Shown here one piece after another: positions 21,518 to 29,649 of a DNA stretch of 42,875 nucleotides. Location: positions 1 through 42,875 of the forward strand of contig JAUNUP010000024.1 of assembly GCA_030538115.1 (NCBI GenBank). The letters are read 5' to 3'. How positions within the stretch are numbered: position 1 is the first letter of the stretch; each line of letters begins with the position of its first letter. This stretch comes from Dermatophilus congolensis. Lineage in GTDB: Bacteria > Actinomycetota > Actinomycetes > Actinomycetales > Dermatophilaceae. A model generated the notes under the pieces. It was not told the origin of the DNA. It did not search any database and saw nothing but the letters and a program-made list of their open reading frames with translations. A program made the translations under genes and the position numbers.

Positions 21518-22768
21518 TCAGCGGCGGCGGCCGATGCCGATCTCCATGAGGTCGCGGCCGATGACGAGCTTGCCGCTGAAGTGCTTCTGGGCGGGCTTGA
21601 GCCACTCGTCAGGGGCATTGCCCGGGACGATGTGCGAGAGCACCAGCGTCTTCACACCGGCACGTTCGGCGATCTTGCCGCAGTCCTCGGGCAGCGTGTG
21701 CGCGGTCATGAGGTGGTTCATCTGCGCGATGTTGTTGTCGCTCCACGGCTTCGGGTAGAGCGACTGCACCCACTGCTCCGCGATGACCTCGTGCACGAGC
21801 ACATCTGCGCCCTTGGCGAGGCGCACGAGGTTGTCACTCGGGGCGGTGTCACCGGAGAAGACGACCGAGCCCTGGTCGGAGTCGATCCGGAACCCGAACG
21901 CGGGAACGACGGGAAAGTGGTCGACGAGGGTCGCGGTCACCTTGACGCGGTCGTCCTCGTAGACCTTCCACGGCTCCATCTTCGGCGTGTGGTTGGTGTT
22001 CGGGTGATAGCCGTGGCCTCGCGGGATGGCGATGTCGTGTACGTCGAAGTACGTGTCGAGGCCCGCGTTGCGGCCGTCGCGCATGCGGTCGTTGATGTCG
22101 AGCGAGTACGCCTGCATGAAGTACTTGGTCGTGTCGACGATGCCCGGCACGGGGTTCTCGGGGTTGTTCACGGGAATCTCGGGCGCGGTCTGCCCGGGCA
22201 GGGTCCAGATGGGCATGAGCACGTCATTGCCCTGCTCATCCGTGCGGCGACCAGGGCCGTAGACCTGGATCTTCGGCATGTCAGGTGCCCGCCGGCGCAG
22301 GCCGTTCGACCAGCCGAGCACGAAGTGGTGGAAGTAGTCGCTGATGTGGTCGGAGTGCAGGTGCGTCACGAAGAACGCACGGGTCTTCTCCTCGCCCCAG
22401 TTGCCGCCGACCGTCTGCAGCTCCTCCGGGATGAGTGCGGCCTGCTTGAAGCGATGCCCGGCCCCGTCTCCGAAGTCGACGAGGTAGACGGCGTCGCCCA
22501 CGACCACGGCGGAACTGATGCCGAGCCGGTCGGTGCCCGGGTACCAGATCGGTCCGCCCGCTGTGCCGAGCAGCACGAGACGGGAGGTGTGCTTCTTGGC
22601 CGCCCCACCGCCCTTGCCCGCCGGTGAGACGGCCGCGGCCGCGGAAGTCGGACCAGCCATCGACATGGCACCGGCCGTGGTCGCCGCAGCCATCGTGGCC
22701 AGCATCGACCGACGGCTGACCGGATTGCCCCAGGATTCGCGTGCTGCCTGCTCAAGGATTTCGCACAT
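21518..22768 (-). CDS. Secreted metallo-beta-lactamase-fold hydrolase
   Basis: A 416-residue protein with SRRSMLATMAAATTAGAMSM near the N-terminus, a twin-arginine-type signal, so it is probably exported folded through Tat. The MBL-fold motifs are FVTHLHSDHISDYFHH (HxHxDH), then TLVDHFPVVPAFGFRID, SVVFSGDTAPSD and VLSHIVPGN. The overall plan resembles the RNase Z/arylsulfatase branch, here acting outside the cell. The substrate is unknown. It is divergent from dadA across a 408-bp region with a perfect 22-bp palindrome. Confidence 0.88.
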   Translation of the reverse strand: MCEILEQAARESWGNPVSRRSMLATMAAATTAGAMSMAGPTSAAAAVSPAGKGGGAAKKHTSRLVLLGTAGGPIWYPGTDRLGISSAVVVGDAVYLVDFGDGAGHRFKQAALIPEELQTVGGNWGEEKTRAFFVTHLHSDHISDYFHHFVLGWSNGLRRRAPDMPKIQVYGPGRRTDEQGNDVLMPIWTLPGQTAPEIPVNNPENPVPGIVDTTKYFMQAYSLDINDRMRDGRNAGLDTYFDVHDIAIPRGHGYHPNTNHTPKMEPWKVYEDDRVKVTATLVDHFPVVPAFGFRIDSDQGSVVFSGDTAPSDNLVRLAKGADVLVHEVIAEQWVQSLYPKPWSDNNIAQMNHLMTAHTLPEDCGKIAERAGVKTLVLSHIVPGNAPDEWLKPAQKHFSGKLVIGRDLMEIGIGRRR

Positions 22769-23176
22769 GGCGTTGCCTCTCGTTCAGGCCGGTGCGATCG
22801 CACCGGCCGCTCGCTGCAAGGAAACTCACGTCCGTGGCGGTCGGCAGAGTCTTGCCGGCCAGCCTCCTGTGAGGCGAATCACGCAGTCAATGAAGGCGGT
22901 TCGCGATTCGCGGGAGGCGAAGAGAAATGTGTAGAGACACAGCGAGCGGGCGGAGGTGCTAATGCGGCCCGCGAACCCCGCGCGGGGCCACTCAGCAGAG
23001 GTTGGGCGACGGGAACATAGTTTCTAAACTGTGCTGTGTCGCTTAACTTCTGCTAGCAGAAGTTAGGGGAGAGGGGCCTGCCTGCGAGCAGGGGACCTAC
23101 AAGGGGATGGGCAGACCCACGAGACCTGTGTCACAGTGACGAGGGTTCGATCGGTTCGTCGGCCAGGAGGTACGTG
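22769..23176. other. 408-bp divergent control region between the MBL gene and dadA
   Basis: No gene is supported here. It contains a perfect 12-bp palindrome-like element (AGTTT-CT-AAACT at 23019-23030) and a perfect 22-bp palindrome at 23044-23065, both in locally AT-richer sequence. The dadA ribosome-binding site is AGGAGG at 23165-23170. Confidence 0.6.
23044..23065. promoter_or_regulatory. Perfect 22-bp palindrome, likely operator
   Basis: The half-site is TAACTTCTGCT; the second half is its exact complement with no spacer. It lies 111 bp before dadA and 275 bp after the MBL start, flanked by AT-rich sequence 14 bp from a second small inverted repeat. Its size and perfection fit a dimeric regulator such as a GntR, LysR or MarR protein. 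The regulator gene is not in the immediate neighbourhood. Confidence 0.6.
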
Positions 23177-24427
23177 ATGTCGTCCACTTCCCCCCAGCGG
23201 GTCGCGATTGTCGGAGCCGGAATGGTCGGGCTCTCGACAGCCTGGTTCCTCCAAGAGCGCGGCGTCGAGGTGACGGTCATCGACCGGCAGCGCGTCGCCG
23301 CGGGTGCGTCGCTGGGCAACGCCGGCTGGCTAACCCCCGGTATCGCGACGCCGTTGCCCGAACCCGCGGTGCTCAACTACGGCATCCGTGCCGTGTTCAG
23401 CCCCAACTCACCCGTGTACGTGCCTCCGAGCGCCAACCGAGACTTCTTGCGGTTCGTCACCGGGTTCATGCGCCACAGCACGATGCCGGCGTGGAAGAGG
23501 GCGATGGGCTCGCTCGTGCCGATCAACGACCTGTCGCTCGCGGCGTTCGACCAGCTCAGTGAGGGCGGAGTCGAGGCACGCACCCGCGAGGCCGAGCCGT
23601 TCACCGCCGCCTACGAGAACATCGAGGAGCGCACGACCCTGCTGGAGGAGATCCAGCACATCCATGCCTCCGGCGGCGACATCGCCTTCGACGTGATCGA
23701 CGGTGACCGAGCCCGCGAACTGGTGCCGGCCCTCTCCGAGCGCATTGCGTGCGCGATCATCCTGCACGGTCAGCGGTTCATCCACCCCGGTGAATTCGTC
23801 ACGGCCCTGGCGCAGTCCGTGGAGGCGCGAGGTGGGCGGATCGTGGTCGGCAAGGCCGTACGGGCGGTACGAGACATGGGCCGCAGCGTGCTCGTCGAGA
23901 CCGATGCCGCGACCGCGGAGCAGTTCGACCAGGTCGTCATCGCCTCCGGAGCGTGGCTGCCGCTGCTGGCCCGACAGCACGGGGTGAAACACGTCGTGCA
24001 GGCAGGCCGCGGGTACTCGTTCAGCGTCGCGATGGAGCACGTGCCCGACGCGCCCGTGTACTTTCCCGTCGCCCGGGTTGCGCTGACGCCGCTGGGTGAT
24101 CGCCTCCGTGTCGCCGGGATGATGGAGTTTCGCAGGCCCGAGGAGCCGCTCGACCATCGCCGTATCGCGGCCATCGTCGAGTCCGCCCGCCCGTTGCTGC
24201 GGGGCGCCGACCTCGATCATCGTCAGGAGGAGTGGGTCGGGTCGCGACCGTGCACGGTCGATGGCCTGCCCCTCATCGGTGCGACGAAGACCCCGCGCGT
24301 GTTCGTCGCCGGAGGCCACGGCATGTGGGGCATCACCCTCGGCCCGATCACGGGTCGCCTGCTGGCCGAGCAGATGACCAGCGGCGAGCGCCCGCGCGAA
24401 CTCGCCCCGTTCGACCCGCTGCGCTGA
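23177..24427 (+). CDS. dadA: FAD-dependent D-amino-acid dehydrogenase (DadA-like)
   Basis: A 416-residue DAO-family oxidoreductase: RVAIVGAGMVGLSTAWFLQE is the FAD dinucleotide fold, followed by ASLGNAGWLTPGIATPLPEP, typical of DadA. It ends with WVGSRPCTVDGLPLIGATKT and VAGGHGMWGITLGPITG. The enzyme should deaminate D-amino acids to 2-oxo acids and pass electrons to the membrane chain. ATG at 23177 is preferred over GTG at 23174 because it leaves 6 nt to AGGAGG. Regulation is probably through the palindrome upstream. Confidence 0.9.
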   Translation: MSSTSPQRVAIVGAGMVGLSTAWFLQERGVEVTVIDRQRVAAGASLGNAGWLTPGIATPLPEPAVLNYGIRAVFSPNSPVYVPPSANRDFLRFVTGFMRHSTMPAWKRAMGSLVPINDLSLAAFDQLSEGGVEARTREAEPFTAAYENIEERTTLLEEIQHIHASGGDIAFDVIDGDRARELVPALSERIACAIILHGQRFIHPGEFVTALAQSVEARGGRIVVGKAVRAVRDMGRSVLVETDAATAEQFDQVVIASGAWLPLLARQHGVKHVVQAGRGYSFSVAMEHVPDAPVYFPVARVALTPLGDRLRVAGMMEFRRPEEPLDHRRIAAIVESARPLLRGADLDHRQEEWVGSRPCTVDGLPLIGATKTPRVFVAGGHGMWGITLGPITGRLLAEQMTSGERPRELAPFDPLR

Positions 24428-24442
24428 GCCGCGACCAGGGCA

Positions 24443-24581
24443 GCTGGTCAGGCCCTACCGGTCGGGCGCCGCTGGTCACGCCCTGCGGCTCAGGCGTGGG
24501 TCAGGCCGCCTAGGCCGGGCGACGCGGGTCAGACCCGCAGGTCAGGCGCCGGGTCGTGCCCCGAGGGTCAGGTGCCGCAGT
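24443..24581. repeat. Cluster of degenerate GGTCAGGC repeats
   Basis: About nine imperfect GGTCAGGC/GGTCRNGCC units occur every 12-20 bp between the converging ends of dadA and selO, and just into selO. They give many alternative short hairpins and may act as a diffuse terminator. It could also be a small expanding repeat tract. Confidence 0.45.
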
Positions 24582-26049
24582 AGGTGACGTGGGCCGGGCC
24601 GCCCTCCGGAGCAGGCCCCGCGAGATCGGAGAACTCGGGACGCTCGTCGTAGGGATGCGTCACGGCCTCGAGCAGCCGTTCGAACGGCGCCATGTCGCCC
24701 GCCTCCGCCGCCGTCAGCGCCTCCTCCACGCGGTGGTTGCGCGGGATGTAGACGGGGTTGGTGGCCTTCATCCGCGCCGCCACGACATCGGGCTCGTCGA
24801 CGAGCAGGGCATCGCGTCGGTCGGCCCAGACATCGAACGCATGCGGCTCGTCGAAGAGTGACCGAGCCGCCTGCCGCCCCTGCCCCTGACCGAGGGTGCG
24901 GAAGAACAGGGTGAAGTCGACCCGGTGCTCCTGCATGAGTTCGAGGAGGTCGTTCACGAGCGGCCCCGAGGTCGCCGACGCCTCCGGCAAGCCGAGCTTC
25001 GCGGCCATCAGGTCCGCATAGTCGGCGAGGTACGCCTCCGCGAACCGCCCCAGAACCGCCTGCGCGGCCTCGATCGCCTCCTGGGGATTCTCGCCGGGAG
25101 TCTCGTCGGGTTTCTCGCCAGAGTTCGACAACACGGGCAGCATCGCCTCCGCGAGACGCGCGAGGTTCCACTGGAGAATGGCGGGCTGGTTGCCGTAGGC
25201 GTATCGGCCTTGGTAGTCGATAGAGCTGAAAACGGTGGCGGGGTCGTAGGAGTCCATGAAGGCGCACGGCCCGTAGTCGATGGTCTGACCCGACAGCGTC
25301 GTGTTGTCGGTGTTCATCACCCCGTGGATGAAGCCGACCGACATCCACCGCGCGACGAGCCGCGCCTGCCGCAGCGCGACAGCTTCGAACAGCGCGAGGT
25401 AGGGCCTGTCGGCCTCGGCCACCTCGGGGTAGAGGCGGGAGATCGTGTAGTCGAGCAGCGCCCGCAACGTCGTTTCGTCGCCGGAGGCCGTGGCGTACTG
25501 CACTGTGCCGACACGGAGGTGACTCGACGCCACGCGGGCGAGTACGGCGCCCGGCTGCATCCGCCCGTCGCGAGCTACCTGCTCGCCGGTCGTCACGACG
25601 GCCAGCGACCGCGTGGTCGGGACACCGAGGGCGTACATCGCCTCGCTGACGAGGTACTCGCGGAGCATTGGACCGAGCACGGCTTTGCCGTCGCCGCGGC
25701 GCGCGAACGGGGTGCGCCCCGACCCCTTGAGGTGCACGTCGCGTCGGGCGCCACCCGCGTCGACGACTTCGCCGAGCAGCAGCGCCCGCCCGTCTCCGAG
25801 AGCGGGGGAGTAGCCGCCGAACTGATGCCCCGCATACGCCTGGGCCGTGGTGCGCGCGCCGTCGGGCGCGGTGCCTGTGAGGAGCCTCAGCCCCTCCTCC
25901 GAACGCAGCCATGAGATCTGCCAACCCAGTTCGTCTGCGAGCGGAGCGTTGAGAACGACCAGCTGTGGCGCAGGGGCGGCGGGCACGCTCCAGTCGGTGG
26001 AGAGGGCCGGCACCGCCTCGGCGTAGGTGTGCTCGAACGTGGGGCGCAT
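24568..26049 (-). CDS. selO: Protein adenylyltransferase SelO (YdiU)
   Basis: A 493-residue pseudokinase-fold enzyme of the SelO family that transfers AMP to Ser/Thr/Tyr of proteins involved in redox balance. Diagnostic blocks: AQAYAGHQFGGYSPALGDGR, LKGSGRTPFARRGDGKAVLG, PMLREYLVSEAMYALGVPTT, VGFIHGVMNTDNTTLSGQTI and PVYIPRNHRVEEAL. It ends HVTYCGT, where Cys holds the place of the selenocysteine seen in eukaryotic SelO. ATG at 26049 gives the family N-terminus (MRPTFEHTYAEAVPAL); the frame from 26166 adds unrelated sequence. It is divergent from a TetR gene. Confidence 0.96.
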   Translation of the reverse strand: MRPTFEHTYAEAVPALSTDWSVPAAPAPQLVVLNAPLADELGWQISWLRSEEGLRLLTGTAPDGARTTAQAYAGHQFGGYSPALGDGRALLLGEVVDAGGARRDVHLKGSGRTPFARRGDGKAVLGPMLREYLVSEAMYALGVPTTRSLAVVTTGEQVARDGRMQPGAVLARVASSHLRVGTVQYATASGDETTLRALLDYTISRLYPEVAEADRPYLALFEAVALRQARLVARWMSVGFIHGVMNTDNTTLSGQTIDYGPCAFMDSYDPATVFSSIDYQGRYAYGNQPAILQWNLARLAEAMLPVLSNSGEKPDETPGENPQEAIEAAQAVLGRFAEAYLADYADLMAAKLGLPEASATSGPLVNDLLELMQEHRVDFTLFFRTLGQGQGRQAARSLFDEPHAFDVWADRRDALLVDEPDVVAARMKATNPVYIPRNHRVEEALTAAEAGDMAPFERLLEAVTHPYDERPEFSDLAGPAPEGGPAHVTYCGT

Positions 26050-26205
26050 GTCGTCGAGGCTACGGCGACCCGAGCGCGTTCGCCCGACCGCGCCCGGAGA
26101 ACGGGCGACAATGCGATGAATGATGTTGAAGCCGACCCCTGGCACTGCGGCGCCTCCGGTCGGCACGGGCGAGGGCAGACTGAGTCAAGAGATGGAGGGA
26201 GGACG

Positions 26206-26958
26206 ATGCCACGCATCGACGCGCCGACCGTGCGCGAGCACCGCGAGAACGTGCGCCGCAAACTCATCGACGCGGCCGAGGAGATCGCGCGCCGTGACGG
26301 CGTGGGCGCTCTCAGCGCCGGAGCGGTCACCAAAGCGGCCGGCATCGCCCGCAACAGCATCTACCGGTACGTCGACTCGGTAGACGACCTGCGCGGGCTC
26401 GTGCTCGCGCGGTACATGCCCGCGTGGATGGGGGCCGTGCAGGCTGCCCTCGACGCGGCGTCGACGCCCGAGCAGCGCATCTTGGCGTGGGTGCGCGCGA
26501 ATCTGGCGCAAGCGGCCGAACACGGACACGGCTGGCTCATGGAGGTCGGGCACCCGCGGGCCATCGGCGCCGACGGAGTCCGAACGGTCGAGGGCGCCCA
26601 CCGCGATGCGGCCGACGTGCTGATACTGCAGTGGCGCGCCCTGCTCGAGCCTGCGACGGGCTCGGTGTCGCCCTCTGCAACCGCCTCTACAGCGACCTCT
26701 GTAACGCCCTCGACAACGGTCCCGGTATCGACGACTGCAACCCCTGCGGCGTCATCCACGCCTGCGCCTCTCGCGACTCCCACACCCCCTGCAGAAGCCC
26801 TCGCCGAACTCACCCGGGCGCTCGTCGAAGGCGGGTTCAGGTGCCTTGACCAGGGGGGAGACCTCGCGGCCGTGACCGCGGCGATCGAGGTCGCGGTCGG
26901 GGCCCTGATCGATGCGCACAAGCACGGCGCCGCGCGCAACGTCTCGACATCCGAGTGA
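26206..26958 (+). CDS. TetR family regulator with Ser/Thr/Pro/Ala-rich insertion
   Basis: A 250-residue protein from ATG at 26206 with GGAGGGAGGA upstream. The N-terminal helix-turn-helix (KLIDAAEEIARRDGVGALSA; GIARNSIYRYVDSVDDLRG) is a standard TetR domain. The ligand-binding half is split by about 48 residues (149-197) of low-complexity sequence such as VSPSATASTATSVTPSTTVP. Helical sequence then resumes (ALAELTRALVEGGFRCLDQG). Such linkers are unusual inside a TetR core. It is divergent from selO with a 156-bp gap and may control it. Confidence 0.85.
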   Translation: MPRIDAPTVREHRENVRRKLIDAAEEIARRDGVGALSAGAVTKAAGIARNSIYRYVDSVDDLRGLVLARYMPAWMGAVQAALDAASTPEQRILAWVRANLAQAAEHGHGWLMEVGHPRAIGADGVRTVEGAHRDAADVLILQWRALLEPATGSVSPSATASTATSVTPSTTVPVSTTATPAASSTPAPLATPTPPAEALAELTRALVEGGFRCLDQGGDLAAVTAAIEVAVGALIDAHKHGAARNVSTSE

Positions 26959-27083
26959 AACCCGCGATGTTAACCTCGGCAGCGTAGTTACTCGCCCGAT
27001 GCCGAGGGGGTTGCGGAGGGCGGGCGTCGGCTTTCCCGTGCGCATCCGTTCGTGCCGGGCCGGCAATAGGTGAGGTGCGTGGC

Positions 27084-27848
27084 ATGAGCCTGCTCGACCC
27101 CGATGTTCTCTTCCGCGTCGTAGACGTGACGGGTGTGTTCGCGAACGGGCTGCTGGGCGGAGCCGTGGCGAGGTCCAAGGGCTTCGACATGATCGGGTTC
27201 ATCATCCTCGCCATCAGCTCGGGGCTGGGCGGCGGTATGATCCGCGACCTCATGTTGGGCGTGAGTTTTCCTGTCGCACTCACCGATCCGCTCTACCTGA
27301 GTACTGCTGTCGTCGGCGCGGCGGTCGCGTTTCTCCTCGATCTCGACGGGCAGTGGAAGCGCCTGTTACTGGTCGCTGACGTGCTGGCGCTGGGCTGTTG
27401 GTCGGCCACCGGTGCGGCCAAGGCCAGCGCCGCGGGCCTCGACTGGATGCCCGCGATCATGCTCGGCGTCATCACCGCCGTGGGCGGCGGCATGCTGCGC
27501 GACATCATGGTCAACGAGGTGCCGGGCGTCTTCGGTGGCACGCCCCTGTACGCGACGTTGTCGATCGTCGCGTCTGCGCAGATGGTGGTGATGTACCAGT
27601 ACGGTCAGCATCAACTCGGCATGGGGATCGCGATTCTGCTGTGTGCCGTGTTCGGTTTGCTGGCCCGCAAACGCAACTGGATGCTGCCCGGCGCGGCGTC
27701 GATCGTCATCCGTACACCACGCATCCCGGGTGCGCGTATGAGCAGGTCGTTCAGGCGCCGGCCCGTACCTGCGGCGGAACCCGCCGGCTCGGCTGATCGC
27801 GTCGAGCCCGCGCCCGACCCACAGACTGGCCCCCGCGCCGACACGTAG
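27084..27848 (+). CDS. TRIC-type cation channel (UPF0126) membrane protein
   Basis: A 254-residue membrane protein with the two internally repeated UPF0126 units: ILAISSGLGGGMIRDLMLGV in the first and GVITAVGGGMLRDIMVNEVP in the second. Each glycine-rich loop breaks the middle helix and forms part of the ion path. About seven helices, then a charged C-terminal tail (RSFRRRPVPAAEPAGSADRV). Prokaryotic TRIC channels are trimers that pass K+ and Na+. ATG at 27084 is chosen over GTG at 27075 because it spaces GGTGAGG correctly. Confidence 0.92.
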   Translation: MSLLDPDVLFRVVDVTGVFANGLLGGAVARSKGFDMIGFIILAISSGLGGGMIRDLMLGVSFPVALTDPLYLSTAVVGAAVAFLLDLDGQWKRLLLVADVLALGCWSATGAAKASAAGLDWMPAIMLGVITAVGGGMLRDIMVNEVPGVFGGTPLYATLSIVASAQMVVMYQYGQHQLGMGIAILLCAVFGLLARKRNWMLPGAASIVIRTPRIPGARMSRSFRRRPVPAAEPAGSADRVEPAPDPQTGPRADT

Positions 27849-27877
27849 ACCGACTGTGGGGGCCGCGCACCGCTGTG

Positions 27878-28504
27878 TCAGTAGCCCGCCTTAGCCATCA
27901 TTTCGCGTGAGCATTTCACGACGATCTCGACGCACCGCTCCACGCCGAACGATGCCGTGTTGAGCATGAGGTCGTAGTTGGCGGTGAGCCGCGGATCCCA
28001 ATGCCAGAGCATGAGCGACATCTCGGCGCGCGTGCGGTCTTCACGCACCTGCCGTTTGGCCGCCACGTCGCGGGGGATCGACTCGTTCTTCATCGCGTAG
28101 TCGAGGCGGTCGTCGAGCGGGGCGTCGAGTTTGACATGCAGTGAGCCCGGCACGTCGGCGAGGATGATCGTCGCGTTGCGACCGAGGATGACGCCTCCGT
28201 CTTTCATCAGTTCGCGCACCGCTGCGTTCTGCTCGCGGGCGCGTGCCACCGCCGGGTCTTCGACGAGGTGCACCGACGACGTGTCGGTCCACGCGAGCGC
28301 GTTGTAGAAGGCGGTCAGATCGACCTTGCCCGAGCCCTTGGGGTCTGCGGCTTCGAGTTCGGTGGAGCTGTGGGCCTGCCCGATCCACGGAACCCCGAGT
28401 TCGTCGGCGACACGCTGCCCGATCTCTGCGGCGCCCGCGCCGTAGGCCTCGAACAGGGTCACGACGGGCTTGCCTGCGGCGTAGGGGCGTGTCGTGTCGG
28501 TCAT
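27878..28504 (-). CDS. Cytidylate-kinase-like family protein
   Basis: A 208-residue protein from ATG at 28504 with AGGAGG 5-6 nt upstream. VVTLFEAYGAGAAEIGQRVA-DELG is the family's version of the P-loop, lacking the classical Gly-Lys-Ser/Thr. It continues with GGVILGRNATIILADVPGSL, HVKLDAPLDDRLDYAMKNES and TRAEMSLMLWHWDPRLTANY-DLMLNT, matching the cytidylate-kinase-like group. These proteins bind nucleotides, but their phosphate acceptors are unknown. It is divergent from the sirtuin gene. Confidence 0.82.
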   Translation of the reverse strand: MTDTTRPYAAGKPVVTLFEAYGAGAAEIGQRVADELGVPWIGQAHSSTELEAADPKGSGKVDLTAFYNALAWTDTSSVHLVEDPAVARAREQNAAVRELMKDGGVILGRNATIILADVPGSLHVKLDAPLDDRLDYAMKNESIPRDVAAKRQVREDRTRAEMSLMLWHWDPRLTANYDLMLNTASFGVERCVEIVVKCSREMMAKAGY

Positions 28505-28670
28505 GGGCCCTCCTGAACTAAGCGGTGAATCGAGCCTAGTCCCCGCTGTCGCCGGTTCGTCGCCTTTCGGCCTGGCAAGGGTGTGCATCGCCGGGCGTTG
28601 CGCGAGCGAACAGTGAGACGATCCGTCAAACCACTGCATAACCGGGAGCGGCGGCAATAGCGTCTCTTAC

Positions 28671-29477
28671 ATGCCGCCCGATGTCACCGTGCCTCCAGAG
28701 CTGCTGGAGCGTGCACGTTCGGCGGAGAAGGTCACCGTGCTCACCGGTGCCGGCATGTCTGCCGAGAGCGGGGTCACGACGTTCCGCGAACCCGAGCATG
28801 GGCTCTGGGAGCGGTACGACCCGATGGAGCTCGCCACGACCAAGGCGTGGTTCTCCGACCGCCCGTTCGTCTGGGCGTGGAACGTGTGGCGGATGATGCA
28901 GGTGCAGCGCGCCGAACCGAACCGCGGGCACGTCGCGCTCGCGAAGTGGCAGGCCCGCAACCGGTACGTGCGCATCGCCACCCAGAACATCGACGACCTG
29001 CACGAGCGCGCCGGCAGCAAAGACGTGACGCACGTACACGGCAGTCTCTTCCAGTACCGCTGTGACACCTGCGAGATGCCGTATTCGGGGCCGGTGTACA
29101 TCCCCAAGAAGATCGTCAAGCGCCTCGACCCGCCGTTGTGCCCGTTCTGTTTCGGCATGATCCGGCCTGCGGTCGTGTGGTTCGGCGAGATGCTGCCGTA
29201 CCGCGAGATGCTCATCGCCGAGATCTCGGCGCGCGAGGCCGATCTCGTTCTCGTCGTGGGCACCTCGGGAGTCGTGTACCCGTTCGCGGCTCTGCCCGAG
29301 ATGGCGCACGCTCAGGGAGCGATGGTCGTCGAGATCAACCCGAACGAGACGGAGATGTCCGACGCATCGCACATCGACGTCACCTGGCGCGCCACGGCGG
29401 CGGAGGCGCTCCCGGCACTGGTCAAGGCGCTGTTCCCGAAGCCTGAAGGCCCCGAGGGGTGCCCGATCGCGGGGTGA
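28671..29477 (+). CDS. NAD-dependent protein deacylase, Sir2 family
   Basis: A 268-residue sirtuin: NAD-binding VTVLTGAGMSAESGVTTFRE (GAGMS at 26-30), TQNIDDLHERAG and the catalytic His123 in THVHGSLFQYRC. The zinc site is formed by C131-x2-C134 and C157-x2-C160. PAVVWFGEMLP and VVGTSGVVYPFAAL complete the NAD pocket. It removes acyl groups from lysines using NAD. Methionine replaces the usual Ile in GAG(I)SAESG. No ribosome-binding site precedes the ATG, so a leaderless start is possible. Confidence 0.95.
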   Translation: MPPDVTVPPELLERARSAEKVTVLTGAGMSAESGVTTFREPEHGLWERYDPMELATTKAWFSDRPFVWAWNVWRMMQVQRAEPNRGHVALAKWQARNRYVRIATQNIDDLHERAGSKDVTHVHGSLFQYRCDTCEMPYSGPVYIPKKIVKRLDPPLCPFCFGMIRPAVVWFGEMLPYREMLIAEISAREADLVLVVGTSGVVYPFAALPEMAHAQGAMVVEINPNETEMSDASHIDVTWRATAAEALPALVKALFPKPEGPEGCPIAG

Positions 29478-29649
29478 CCCCAGCCGGCCGCGACGAGGGT
29501 GGGCCACTGAGCGGCAGCCGACATCGGCGCTCGACATGCCCCACGCCGATGCCCGAAGCTTCATAGCGGGCTCACAGCTCGATCATGGTGTCTACACGTT
29601 CGGCTGCGGTGCTCTGTCGGTGAAAGAACGTCACCGCAGGAGGAGAACA

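Noticed and set aside
21329..22627. 432-codon plus-strand frame opposite the MBL-fold gene
   Set aside because: It is the complement of a well-conserved gene and has no recognisable domain.
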